Shown here one piece after another: positions 22,857 to 35,086 of a stretch of 64,000 nt of DNA. Each line of letters begins with the position of its first letter. Position 1 is the stretch's first letter. The DNA is from Acanthosepion esculentum. Its lineage: Eukaryota; Mollusca; Cephalopoda; Sepiida; Sepiidae. Position numbers and translations under genes: made by a program. A model generated the notes under the pieces. The model did no database searches. It was not told where the DNA came from and worked only from the letters and a program-made list of their open reading frames with translations. The stretch is from positions 6,859,703 through 6,923,702 of the forward strand of contig OZ038480.1 in NCBI GenBank assembly GCA_964036315.1, given 5' to 3'.

Positions 22857-25800
22857 TATTACTGAAGGCAACAAATGGTATGGAGAACCATGGTTACTCA
22901 CGTCCTGAAGGGACATAACAGAGAGAGGGAGAGAGAGAGAATGTATTACTGAAGGCAACAAATGGTATGGAGAACCATGGTTACTCACGTCCTGAAGGGA
23001 CATAACAGAGAGAGGGAGAGAGAGAGAATGTATTACTGAAGGCAACAAATGGTATGGAGAACCATGGTTACTCACGTCCTGAAGGGACATAACAGAGAGA
23101 GGGAGAGAGAGAGAATGTATTACTGAAGGCAACAAATGGTATGGAGAACCATGGTTACTCACGTCCTGAAGGGGCATAACAGAGAGAGGGAGAGAGAGAG
23201 AATGTATTACTGAAGGCAACAAATGGTATGGAGAACCATGTTTACTCACGTCCTGAAGGGACATAACAGAGAGAGAGAGAGAGAGAATGTATTACTGAAG
23301 GCAACAAATGGTATGGAGAACCATGGTTACTCACGTCCTGAAGGGCCATAACAGAGAGAGGGAGAGAGAGAGAATGTATTACTGAAGGCAACAAATGGTA
23401 TGGAGAACCATGGTTACTCACGTCCTGAAGGGACATAACAGAGAGAGAGAGAGAGAATGTATTACTGAAGGCAACAAATGGTATGGAGAACCATGGTTAC
23501 TCACGTCCTGAAGGGACATAACAGAGAGAGGGAGAGAGAGAGAATGTATTACTGAAGGCAACAAATGGTATGGAGAACCATGGTTACTCACGTCCTGAAG
23601 GGATATAACAGAGAGAGAGAGAGAGAGAGAATGTATTACTGAAGGCAACAAATGGTATGGAGAACCATGTTTACTCACGTCCTGAAGGGACATAACAGAG
23701 AGAGAGAGAGAGAGAGAGAGAATGTATTACTGAAGGCAACAAATGGTATGGAGAACCATGGTTACTCACGTCCTGAAGGGACATAACAGAGAGAGGGAGA
23801 GAGAGAGAATGTATTACTGAAGGCAACAAATGGTATGGAGAACCATGGTTACTCACGTCCTGAAGGGATATAACAGAGAGAGGGAGAGAGAGAGAATGTA
23901 TTACTGAAGGCAACAAATGGTATGGAGAACCATGTTTACTCACGTCCTGAAGGGGCATAACAGAGAGAGAGAGAGAGAGAATGTATTACTGAAGGCAACA
24001 AATGGTATGGAGAACCATGGTTACTCACGTCCTGAAGGGACATAACAGAGAGAGGGAGAGAGAGAGAATGTATTACTGAAGGCAACAAATGGTATGGAGA
24101 ACCATGGTTACTCACGTCCTGAAGGGGCATAACAGAGAGAGGGAGAGAGAGAGAATGTATTACTGAAGGCAACAAATGGTATGGAGAACCATGTTTACTC
24201 ACGTCCTGAAGGGACATAACAGAGAGAGAGAGAGAGAGAGAGAATGTATTACTGAAGGCAACAAATGGTATGGAGAACCATGGTTACTCACGTCCAGAAG
24301 GGGCATAACAGAGAGAGGGAGAGAGAGAGAATGTATTACTGAAGGCAACAAATGGTATGGAGAACCATGTTTACTCACGTCCTGAAGGGACATAACAGAG
24401 AGAGAGAGAGAGAGAGAGAATGTATTACTGAAGGCAACAAATGGTATGGAGAACCATGGTTACACACGTCCTGAAGGGACATAACAGAGAGAGGGAGAGA
24501 GAGAGAATGTATTACTGAAGGCAACAAATGGTATGGAGAACCATGGTTACTCACGTCCTGAAGGGACATAACAGAGAGAGGGCGAGAGAGAGAATGTATT
24601 ACTGAAGGCAACAAATGGTATGGAGAACCATGGTTACTCACGTCCTGAAGGGGCATAACAGAGAGAGGGAGAGAGAGAGAATGTATTACTGAAGGCAACA
24701 AATGGTATGGAGAACCATGTTTACTCACGTCCTGAAGGGACATAACAGAGAGAGAGAGAGAGAGAGAATGTATTACTGAAGGCAACAAATGGTATGGAGA
24801 ACCATGGTTACTCACGTCCTGAAGGGGCATAACAGAGAGAGGGAGAGAGAGAGAATGTATTACTGAAGGCAACAAATGGTATGGAGAACCATGGTTACTC
24901 ACGTCCTGAAGGGACATAACAGAGAGAGGGAGAGAGAGAGAATGTATTACTGAAGGCAACAAATGGTATGGAGAACCATGGTTACTCACGTCCTGAAGGG
25001 GCATAACAGAGAGAGGGAGAGAGAGAGAATGTATTACTGAAGGCAACAAATGGTATGGAGAACCATGTTTACTCACGTCCTGAAGGGACATAACAGAGAG
25101 AGAGAGAGAGAGAGAGAATGTATTACTGAAGGCAACAAATGGTATGGAGAACCATGGTTACTCACGTCCAGAAGGGGCATAACAGAGAGAGGGAGAGAGA
25201 GAGAATGTATTACTGAAGGCAACAAATGGTATGGAGAACCATGTTTACTCACGTCCTGAAGGGACATAACAGAGAGAGAGAGAGAGAGAGAGAATGTATT
25301 ACTGAAGGCAACAAATGGTATGGAGAACCATGGTTACACACGTCCTGAAGGGACATAACAGAGAGAGGGAGAGAGAGAGAATGTATTACTGAAGGCAACA
25401 AATGGTATGGAGAACCATGGTTACTCACGTCCTGAAGGGACATAACAGAGAGAGGGCGAGAGAGAGAATGTATTACTGAAGGCAACAAATGGTATGGAGA
25501 ACCATGGTTACTCACGTCCTGAAGGGGCATAACAGAGAGAGGGAGAGAGAGAGAATGTATTACTGAAGGCAACAAATGGTATGGAGAACCATGTTTACTC
25601 ACGTCCTGAAGGGACATAACAGAGAGAGAGAGAGAGAGAGAATGTATTACTGAAGGCAACAAATGGTATGGAGAACCATGGTTACTCACGTCCTGAAGGG
25701 GCATAACAGAGAGAGGGAGAGAGAGAGAATGTATTACTGAAGGCAACAAATGGTATGGAGAACCATGGTTACTCACGTCCTGAAGGGACATAACAAAGAG

Positions 25801-26741
25801 AGGGAGAGAGAGAGAATGTATTACTGAAGGCAACAAATGGTATGGAGAACCATGGTTACTCACGTCCTGAAGGGGCATAACAGAGAGAGGGAGAGAGAGA
25901 GAATGTATTACTGAAGGCAACAAATGGTATGGAGAACCATGTTTACTCACGTCCTGAAGGGACATAACAGAGAGAGAGAGAGAGAGAGAATGTATTACTG
26001 AAGGCAACAAATGGTATGGAGAACCATGGTTACTCACGTCCTGAAGGGGTATAACAGAGAGAGGGAGAGAGAGAGAATGTATTACTGAAGGCAACAAATG
26101 GTATGGAGAACCATGTTTACTCACGTCCTGAAGGGACATAACAGAGAGAGAGAGAGAGAGAGAATGTATTACTGAAGGCAACAAATGGTATGGAGAACCA
26201 TGGTTACTCACGTCCTGAAGGGACATAACAGAGAGAGGGAGAGAGAGAGAATGTATTACTGAAGGCAACAAATGGTATGGAGAACCATGGTTACTCACGT
26301 CCTGAAGGGGCATAACAGAGAGAGGGAGAGAGAGAGAATGTATTACTGAAGGCAACAAATGGTATGGAGAACCATGTTTACTCACGTCCTGAAGGGACAT
26401 AACAGAGAGAGAGAGAGAGAATGTATTACTGAAGGCAACAAATGGTATGGAGAACCATGGTTACTCACGTCCTGAAGGGGCATAACAGAGAGAGGGAGAG
26501 AGAATGTATTACTGAAGGCAACAAATGGTATGGAGAACCATGGTTACTCACGTCCTGAAGGGACATAACAGAGAGAGGGAGAGAGAGAGAATGTATTACT
26601 GAAGGCAACAAAAGGGTATGGAGAACCATGGTTACTCACGTCCTGAAGGGGCATAACAGAGAGAGGGAGAGAGAGAGAATGTATTACTGAAGGCAACAAA
26701 TGGTATGGAGAACCATGGTTACTCACGTCCTGAAGGGACAT

Positions 26742-26778
<37 letters not shown>

Positions 26779-26838
26779 TATTACTGAAGGCAACAAATGG
26801 TATGGAGAACCATGGTTACTCACGTCCTGAAGGGACAT

Positions 26839-26875
<37 letters not shown>

Positions 26876-27287
26876 TATTACTGAAGGCAACAAATGGTAT
26901 GGAGAACCATGTTTACTCACGTCCTGAAGGGACATAACAGAGAGAGAGAGAGAGAGAGAGAATGTATTACTGAAGGCAACAAATGGTATGGAGAACCATG
27001 GTTACTCACGTCCTGAAGGGACATAACAGAGAGAGGGAGAGAGAGAGAATGTATTACTGAAGGCAACAAATGGTATGGAGAACCATGGTTACTCACGTCC
27101 TGAAGGGGCATAACAGAGAGAGGGAGAGAGAGAGAATGTATTACTGAAGGCAACAAATGGTATGGAGAACCATGTTTACTCACGTCCTGAAGGGACATAA
27201 CAGAGAGAGAGAGAGAGAGAGAGAATGTATTACTGAAGGCAACAAATGGTATGGAGAACCATGGTTACTCACGTCCTGAAGGGGCAT

Positions 27288-27324
<37 letters not shown>

Positions 27325-27384
27325 TATTACTGAAGGCAACAAATGGTATGGAGAACCATGTTTACTCACGTCCTGAAGGGACAT

Positions 27385-27421
<37 letters not shown>

Positions 27422-27481
27422 TATTACTGAAGGCAACAAATGGTATGGAGAACCATGGTTACTCACGTCCTGAAGGGGCAT

Positions 27482-27522
<41 letters not shown>

Positions 27523-27582
27523 TATTACTGAAGGCAACAAATGGTATGGAGAACCATGTTTACTCACGTCCTGAAGGGACAT

Positions 27583-27625
<43 letters not shown>

Positions 27626-27863
27626 TATTACTGAAGGCAACAAATGGTATGGAGAACCATGTTTACTCACGTCCTGAAGGGACATAACAGAGAGAGAGAG
27701 AGAGAGAGAGAGAATGTATTACTGAAGGCAACAAATGGTATGGAGAACCATGGTTACTCACGTCCTGAAGGGACATAACAGAGAGAGGGAGAGAGAGAGA
27801 ATGTATTACTGAAGGCAACAAATGGTATGGAGAACCATGTTTACTCACGTCCTGAAGGGACAT

Positions 27864-27918
<55 letters not shown>

Positions 27919-27978
27919 TATTACTGAAGGCAACAAATGGTATGGAGAACCATGGTTACTCACGTCCTGAAGGGGCAT

Positions 27979-28021
<43 letters not shown>

Positions 28022-28081
28022 TATTACTGAAGGCAACAAATGGTATGGAGAACCATGTTTACTCACGTCCTGAAGGGACAT

Positions 28082-28118
<37 letters not shown>

Positions 28119-28350
28119 TATTACTGAAGGCAACAAATGGTATGGAGAACCATGTTTACTCACGTCCTGAAGGGACATAACAGAGAGAGAGAGAGAGAGA
28201 ATGTATTACTGAAGGCAACAAATGGTATGGAGAACCATGGTTACTCACGTCCTGAAGGGACATAACAGAGAGAGGGAGAGAGAGAGAATGTATTACTGAA
28301 GGCAACAAATGGTATGGAGAACCATGTTTACTCACGTCCTGAAGGGACAT

Positions 28351-28405
<55 letters not shown>

Positions 28406-28736
28406 TATTACTGAAGGCAACAAATGGTATGGAGAACCATGGTTACTCACGTCCTGAAGGGGCATAACAGAGAGAGGGAGAGAGAGAGAATGTATTACTG
28501 AAGGCAACAAATGGTATGGAGAACCATGTTTACTCACGTCCTGAAGGGACATAACAGAGAGAGAGAGAGAGAGAGAGAGAGAATGTATTACTGAAGGCAA
28601 CAAATGGTATGGAGAACCATGTTTACTCACGTCCTGAACGGACATAACAGAGAGAGAGAGAGAGAGAGAGAGAATGTATTACTGAAGGCAACAAATGGTA
28701 TGGAGAACCATGTTTACTCACGTCCTGAAGGGACAT

Positions 28737-28777
<41 letters not shown>

Positions 28778-28928
28778 TATTACTGAAGGCAACAAATGGT
28801 ATGGAGAACCATGTTTACTCACGTCCTGAAGGGACATAACAGAGAGAGAGAGAGAGAGAGAGAGAATGTATTACTGAAGGCAACAAATGGTATGGAGAAC
28901 CATGTTTACTCACGTCCTGAAGGGACAT

Positions 28929-28967
<39 letters not shown>

Positions 28968-29150
28968 TATTACTGAAGGCAACAAATGGTATGGAGAACC
29001 ATGGTTACTCACGTCCTGAAGGGGCATAACAGAGAGAGAGAGAGAGAGAGAATGTATTACTGAAGGCAACAAATGGTATGGAGAACCATGGTTACTCACG
29101 TCCTGAAGGGACATAACAGAGAGAGGGAGAGAGAGGAGAGAGAGAGGGGA
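22208..29150. repeat. 77-unit minisatellite, ~90-bp units, LINE-derived
   Basis: About 77 units lie head to tail, averaging ~90 bp. Each is a (GA)n tract, then ATGTATTACTGAAGGCAAC, then GGTATGGAGAACCATG(T/G)TT, then ACTCACGTCCTGAAGGG(A/G), then CATAACA. Variation is concentrated at T/G after CCATG, A/G before CATAACA, and the length and purity of the GA tract. Units with CCATGG usually carry an interrupting GGG in the GA tract; units with CCATGT usually have pure GA. In one forward frame a unit reads VWRTMFTHVLKGHN, almost the same as LWRAMITHVLKGHI from the LINE fragment at 49.69-49.74 kb. Most central units are 87 bp (29 codons), so reverse frames stay open for up to 383 codons. This is a repeat artefact, not a gene. 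Confidence 0.95.
24176..25923. repeat. Higher-order duplication of 874 bp inside the minisatellite
   Basis: Three private variants recur at a constant 874-bp offset: TCCAGAAGG (24294 and 25168), GGTTACACACG (about 24460 and 25334) and GGGCGAGAG (about 24582 and 25456). The order of T/G and A/G unit types between them also matches. 24176-25049 is therefore a ten-unit block repeated at 25050-25923. A single difference, AACAAAGAG at about 25793, indicates later mutation. Confidence 0.85.
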
Positions 29151-29700
29151 GAGAGTGGGTGAGATAGAGTGGGGGAGAGTATTCGCTAATTTACAAATAC
29201 TCGACTAACCATTGCAAGTTGGAACTATTTTGTTTTAGATTTGTCATTACAGTTACAGGTTCTTATCTCCCATAGAGTTCAGAGGAAAGCAGCTAAATAA
29301 CCAACCTAATGAAATTGTGTAAATGGATGCCAGAACAGAGATTGAGAGGGATAGTAAAAAGATAAACATCACTATCAACTGCAAAGGATACGACGTTGTG
29401 GAGAACCATGTCCGCCCACATCCTGAAGGGAGACGGATGGAAGAATAAATACCTACTTAACAAACTTGCTCAAATAGATCAAAAAACGAGTATCAAAACG
29501 AAAAAGAGATCCCAGAGGAGAAAATATTACTGCCAGCAACAAACGGTATGGAACACCATGAGAGACATAACAGAGAGAGTATTCGCTAATTTACAAATAC
29601 TCTAATAACCATTAGGGGTGGGTCTATTTTGGATTTTAGCATTGTCGTTGTCGTTACAGGTTCTTCTCATAAAGTTCATGGGAATCAGCAATACCTATCC
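29151..29700 (+). pseudogene. LINE 3'-end copies flanking the minisatellite
   Basis: Two copies of GTATTCGCTAATTTACAAAT, each followed by ACTC...AACCATT and later GTTACAGGTTCTT, start at about 29181 and 29578. Between them, 29395-29440 (GGAGAACCATGTCC...CACATCCTGAAGGGA) and 29526-29580 (TATTACTGCCAGCAACAAAC ... ACATAACAGAGAGAG) match the two halves of the minisatellite unit. This looks like a diverged, unamplified relative of the array unit attached to a shared 3' untranslated region. Confidence 0.65.
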
Positions 29701-32280
29701 GTTTTGGGGGCTTGTACTTCCACGCAGGTGTTTTGGAGTCCGCATTAAGCCTGACCTTGTTTCGAACTTATCCTGAATTTAGATGACCTCTTAAACCTCA
29801 CTCGTCACAGGATTTCCTATCATTCTCCTCCTCATCCTCTCTTGTCAAACAGCTGGAAAAGATTGTATAATAGAAAACCAGAGGTTATGGGTTATGAACT
29901 GTACTGAGTTTTCTAAAATGTTTATTCTCAATGTTTTCAATGCTAGAAAAATAGTTCTTTTGCTAGTAAACAGCTGGTTTTATATCCAATATTAATCACA
30001 AAAAATGCTTTCTATGGCAATAAGGGTGTTGACCCAACAGTTTTCGGAGAAATTTTTTGTAGCGAAAGAAAGATCTGTCTGTAAGTTTCTTTGTTGATAC
30101 CCTTGTAAAGGTAAAGGATGTGGGAAACAAAACCACAATAAACACAATAAAACTAAAATAATAAGCAGGAACATATATATCGTAAGTGGATTATTTCTCT
30201 TAGACAGATAGTTACGTGACTAGGGTCACGTGGTGTGAGTATAAAAACCAGCGCGTTTTCAAAAATATTTCTTTCCTCATTTTTCTGTTCCTTGAACAGT
30301 TGCTGCCTGGCATGTCAGTAATCTAGCCACAACTGTCAAGCACTAATAACATACACACACATACGCGCATGCGCGTGTGCACACGCACACACACATACAG
30401 TTTTCAAAAAATATTATTTTTGTGGAAATACATTGTTTGTTATTTTAAAGAAAAAATATTTTTATTTGTTCGTTATTTACATATAAAAATTTTGGTTGCC
30501 ACTGCTTTTAGTTGTATAAAAAATATTTTATTGTCTTCAAAACTATATTATCGTTGTAAAATTTCCGTGTTCAGAAAACATAACTCATAGCTTCTATTGA
30601 AGGAATTTTGCTGGCGTCACGATTTTCTCTGCCTAGCAGTTGAGTTTTGACCCTTCAACATTATCGGCGGCATACCTTCGGGACTCATCCTGGTGGCATG
30701 AGTTTGAATGATGACTCTTAGTCATCACTCACCCCTTCTGGAAAATAACCAGTTAAGGATGAAATCGCTCTCTTTAAATCTGTCGCCATAAGGACTCGGC
30801 GAGGCCTATTGTAGAGTAAATAGTACACCTCCGGTGACTATATGAACTAGTCCATAACTATAAATAAAGAACTCCAGGTAAGAGGAAAGAAGCCTTTCAG
30901 ACTAAGTAATACAGGCGTCACGAAGCATTATTTATACTATAAGCGCTACGCAGCGCGCTATGAACCATTTAAGGAGTAAAAAAAAAAAACTCACGAGATG
31001 GAGTCGAATATTACTATCTTCGCGTCATATTGTCGCTCCTGGCCGAAATTTCTGACCCTGCGGGAAGAGTGAACAACTCCGGTTTCAAACGCAACATATT
31101 CCAGAGACAACAAATTCACAGCCAGATCCAGCTACTAAACTTCAAGGCGCAAGTAACCCTTTATTCAAATACAACAGCGATACGGAAACGCTCCTTTCGA
31201 AGTGATGTATTGTTCCTTTATCTATCTTTAAAACATTTTCACTATTTACACTTTTATGTAAATTAACAATATCGAATGCTATTTATTTACATGTCTTCGG
31301 GAACGTACCGCCCTTTATTTTACATATTGTTCTTTATTGTTCTTTTGTCCCTCAAGGTTAATTTATGTTGTGTTATTTGTCATGGAAGGGATAGGTTTTG
31401 ATTTTTTTACAATGTAAAAAATTATAATTGCCAGAGCCGGCGCGTCTAACCCCCGAAAATCCCGACCGGAGTGGGGGGGGGGGCGTTTTGTGGGCCCTGT
31501 TGTAGCCTCTACCTTTTTTTCACTGTTTTATTGCCATGCTCCATTTTAAAAAAATTATTTTAAACTGACGTTACATTGTCAATCATCAACTAATAATATG
31601 CATAGTGTATCTGTATGGCCAGGGCAATGAGTACAACGCAGGAACCCCTGACGAGGTTGGAGCCCCAAAAGGGGTAGATTTAGCAGCGTTTTTTTGCTTT
31701 TTGCACTCTTTACTCTTTTCTACCTAAGTCATATTGTCAATCATCAACTATAATACTAGACCCCCCCCCCTCCAGCGCGTGCTGAAAGAAACATGTGACG
31801 GCGAGTTCAAACGAATCATCTCCAGCAACAACAGGTGGGACGATCAGTTCATCTTAGCTGACGATCGAAGTCTTTTCTAAACTACGATTTTTTTTCTCTG
31901 GACCAACTATCCAGACTTTAACTCAACTAAAGTCTATTTTTACTGCTTTTTCATTTCATGTAAATATGTTTATAAATACAAATGATTTATTTAATAGACA
32001 TACTTTTTTTTTTAACAGGCACACTTATTTATTTTATTATTGTTTGAAATTCGGACGTTCGAACTTTTTTAATATAAAAACTTGGACAACTAAATTTCCC
32101 ACAGAGTTATCATTATTTACACTCGGACTATTGTCCTCATCTTTGTTGTTATTATCACCTCATCACTTTCGATCAGAATTTCTGGGAGAGGAGTTATTAT
32201 TATTGTTGTAGCATACCTACGGACGATAATGGGTATGTCCCCATTCACATAAATACAGTAGTAAATACTGTATGTTGGTC
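29701..32280. other. Unassigned stretch with one promoter-like patch
   Basis: No domain is recognised in any frame. A CACGTG E-box (30227-30232) followed by GAGTATAAAAACC (TATA at about 30240) suggests a promoter or LTR fragment, without other support. A GC-rich patch with a G run lies near 31470-31490 and a C run at about 31761-31770. Confidence 0.4.
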
Positions 32281-32763
32281 TGCAGCTGGAGATTCGTCTC
32301 CAGCTTTACTGATCAAACTCTCTGCCTCCGGGCAGAGAGGATCCCCAGATGAGGCTATGTCCAACGGCAGAGTCTCGTCTCGGGAAACAGCTACCCGACC
32401 CCGTTTTATACCGGGTCTACGGGGAATTTTTGGCCGAACCTACGGGCTTGGATACCCCACATTAAATTCGGCCTTGTGCCACATCTGACCGCGTGGGGCG
32501 GTTGATAGATATCCTGTAGTTGAAGATTTGTCTCCAGCTGTACTGATCTAACTCTCTGCGTCCGGTCAGAGAGGATACCCAGACGAGGCTATGTCGAAGG
32601 GCAGAGTCTCGTCTACCCGACCCCGTTTTATACGGGGTCTAACGGGGAATTTTTAGCCAAGCCTACGGGCTGAGCTGCCCAACATGAAATTAAGCCTTGT
32701 GCTATATCTGAACGCGTGGGACGGTTGATAGATATCCTGCAGTTGGAGATTCATTGTGGAATT
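32281..32763. repeat. 234-bp tandem repeat, two units, rich in hairpins
   Basis: Unit starts at 32281, 32515 and (partial) 32749 give a constant 234-bp period. Unit 1 contains a perfect 9-bp stem AGCTGGAGA / TCTCCAGCT with loop TTCG (32284-32305). It also has a perfect 9-bp stem CTCTCTGCC / GGCAGAGAG with loop TCCG (32318-32339), and CCCCGT...ACGGGG further on. Unit 2 keeps the order, but the stems are partly decayed. There is no coding frame. The unit also contains CTTGTGCCACATCTGACCG, similar to the body of the SINEs at 4.1 and 60.6 kb. Confidence 0.8.
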
Positions 32764-33175
32764 CACTTGGACTCACTTCTAGCAATTGACTACTTTTACG
32801 CGCTGCTGGCGAATCTTATGTGTGTTGTTTGTGTCCTAAGTATTATCATTCGTTACCAAACTTCGTGTGATTATTCTATTCAGCAACCTTCCCTAGGTTA
32901 CAACAATTATTTACACTTAGACTACATTCCTCGTCTTTGTTGTTATTATCATAGCATTTGTGTCGTTGTGTTTGTGTTATATAAGGACATTATGTTGTGC
33001 CCCATGTTATTATTGATTTAAGGAGTTCAGGTAATATATGGTGATTGGTGGAGGTTATCTTAGTACAATTTGAACTATCTGTCCCGAGCTGAGAGCTGTT
33101 AACATTTGAATTGGGGTAGGCAAGAGTAGCGACACCTAAGAAACTCTTCTTTATAGTTTCAAAAGATCTCTTTCA

Positions 33176-33206
<31 letters not shown>

Positions 33207-33329
33207 GCGTTAAGTCTTTTCACTTTGCGTTGATACGTATGTATTCTGTGAGAGGGAATACGAGATCACTAAAACGTTGAATTGGCTTCCTATTGAAATA
33301 GACGCAGTGATTAAGAGTCGTTTTGGAGA
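32764..33329. other. Unassigned stretch
   Basis: No gene recognised. A T26 run lies at about 33181-33206. Confidence 0.4.
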
Positions 33330-35000
33330 GGAATATTCATTTAACTCAGCAAGTTTTGCGCTGTTTTTAATATCATCGCTAGAAATACTGAATCAAAAAA
33401 TTCATCTTCATGATCACCGAACAGATATTTCGAAAGAAAAATCTTTAGATTATACTCACTGAGTTTTTGGAAGACTTGGTCGATATGCTTGGAAAGAGAT
33501 TCTTCGGACGACGAAGAAACACATCGATGTATATTTATATATACAGCTGTAATTAAAAAAAATGTTCCCCATCATCCACTGAAATGTACTTGATGCGTTC
33601 CATCGTCCGAAAGGTATGTTTTTATACCGGAACAAATCAAACACGGTGTTATAATGGCTGTTTTACGTAAATCGTTAGGGTGGACGGTCACTTGATGCTA
33701 AGCTGATGATAAATCAATTTTTGAAAAGATTTTCTTACTATGCAGCTTAAATGATAAAGAATTTATATTCGGTACTTGGTACTGATCAACTTTTCTTACT
33801 GAATTCAGTTGCCTGGAGTCACCTACGGATCTATATATTCTATTTGACTTCGGTCACATGTGTAAAGCCAAATTCCATTCCGACTTTGAAGGGTGTGTTA
33901 TTCCTACTTTTTAGAGTTTCCTAAATTCCTCCCTCGCTATGTCGAATTTCTGGGCCTATAGTTGTTGTTTAGAAAATGTGGAAGGGTTGCTACTAGTCTT
34001 GATTCTATGAAAAACGTCCAGTTTTGCTGTGTAAGGGTTGCGATGAGGTGAAATTAGGTTTGGATATTTTTCCATAATTCTGCGTATTATTTAAGAAATC
34101 ATAATCTACGATTACAAACGTCCAGTTGAACGCGCATATGGGGTAGTGCAACGCCAAATTTATTGTAGCTTGTCCTGGGCATTCAATCTTTTGTCTGTTA
34201 GTGGACACAGTGGAAACATTTGTTGAGTTTGATAACTATACCATCTAAATATTTCTTAGGTATAACCGATATAGCAGCTCCTGTGTCCACAATAAAGTTA
34301 ATCTTTTGAGCCCTTAGCCGAGTAGCGAATTCCAGTAGTGGCGGGTAAGTGGAGGCTAATACATCTCGCCGATTTAGTTTTCCGACGGCTCCCGAGGTAC
34401 AGGTAAAGGAGGCTGAGAACTAAGTTGTATTTTAACATTCTTTTTGGCTGCTCACTTGCACCATCGCTTTCAGAATTTTGCACGTTTGGTAAGATATAAA
34501 TGAGTCAGACAAACCTTTGGTTTCGGGTCCATGTTGAAAACGCTGGTTGTTGAAAACGCTGTTTGTTCTCTTTGACAGGTCCGTATTTCTGATATTATTA
34601 TCATCCATTTTCCCAAGGCGATCTGTTTCTAGATCGGTTTGGGATGCTATTGGTGGGTTGGTAGAAAGCGGCAATAAATTTGTGTCAAGCAATATCATCA
34701 CCAACTCCAATGCGATTGGCTCGTGACATAAGCTCGTTTAGGTAGAATGATGGACGTCCTGTCATATTGGAAGATGACATAAATTTGTCGAGTATCTCTG
34801 GTTTAGATTTCTCGTGTGACCTTATTACGACTTCTTTTAGTTTTTGCAGTCATTTGATAGTAGTATTGCTGGTTGTAATATCTGGAGCAAGCTACGTTGT
34901 AAAATGTTTGTTGGTTGGTCAAAATATGACTCATGACCCATCGATACTGAATATACAATTATTTCTTATAGATTGCGAAATGTTTGGACATTGACTTAGA
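33330..35000 (-). pseudogene. Ty3/gypsy gag-pol remnant
   Basis: Read on the minus strand from about 35000 downwards. A Gag-like segment comes first (FMSSSNMTGRPSFYLNELMS, about 34.73-34.80 kb). An aspartic-protease motif INFIVDTGAAISVIP follows, with Asp-Thr-Gly at 34279-34287, then INLALHYPICAFNWTFVIVD. Next are reverse-transcriptase blocks: EEFRKL...VGITHPSKSEWNLALHM, SVGDSRQLNSVRKVDQYQVP, KIFSKIDLSSA, NIPFGRWNASSTFQWMM and SSSEESLSKHIDQVFQKLSE. The expected YIDD catalytic box reads YINI, and several stops and frameshifts separate the blocks. The RNase H and integrase regions are not found below about 33330, and no LTRs adjoin it. Family identity is strong; activity is excluded. Confidence 0.88.
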
Positions 35001-35086
35001 GGAAACAAAGGGGCCGATAACTGAGCTGTATCAAATAAGAACTAGAAATGAACAGCTGATCTCCCCACGCCAAGAAAATTAATAAA

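Noticed and set aside
22356..29114. Long minus-strand open frames (up to 383 codons) with a ~29-residue repeat inside the minisatellite
   Set aside because: The unit is mostly 87 bp, a multiple of three, so any stop-free frame stays open by periodicity. The frames break wherever the GA tract length changes, and no signal or domain is present.
22208..29150. CRISPR array
   Set aside because: Units are contiguous and nearly identical with no unique spacers, and the context is eukaryotic.
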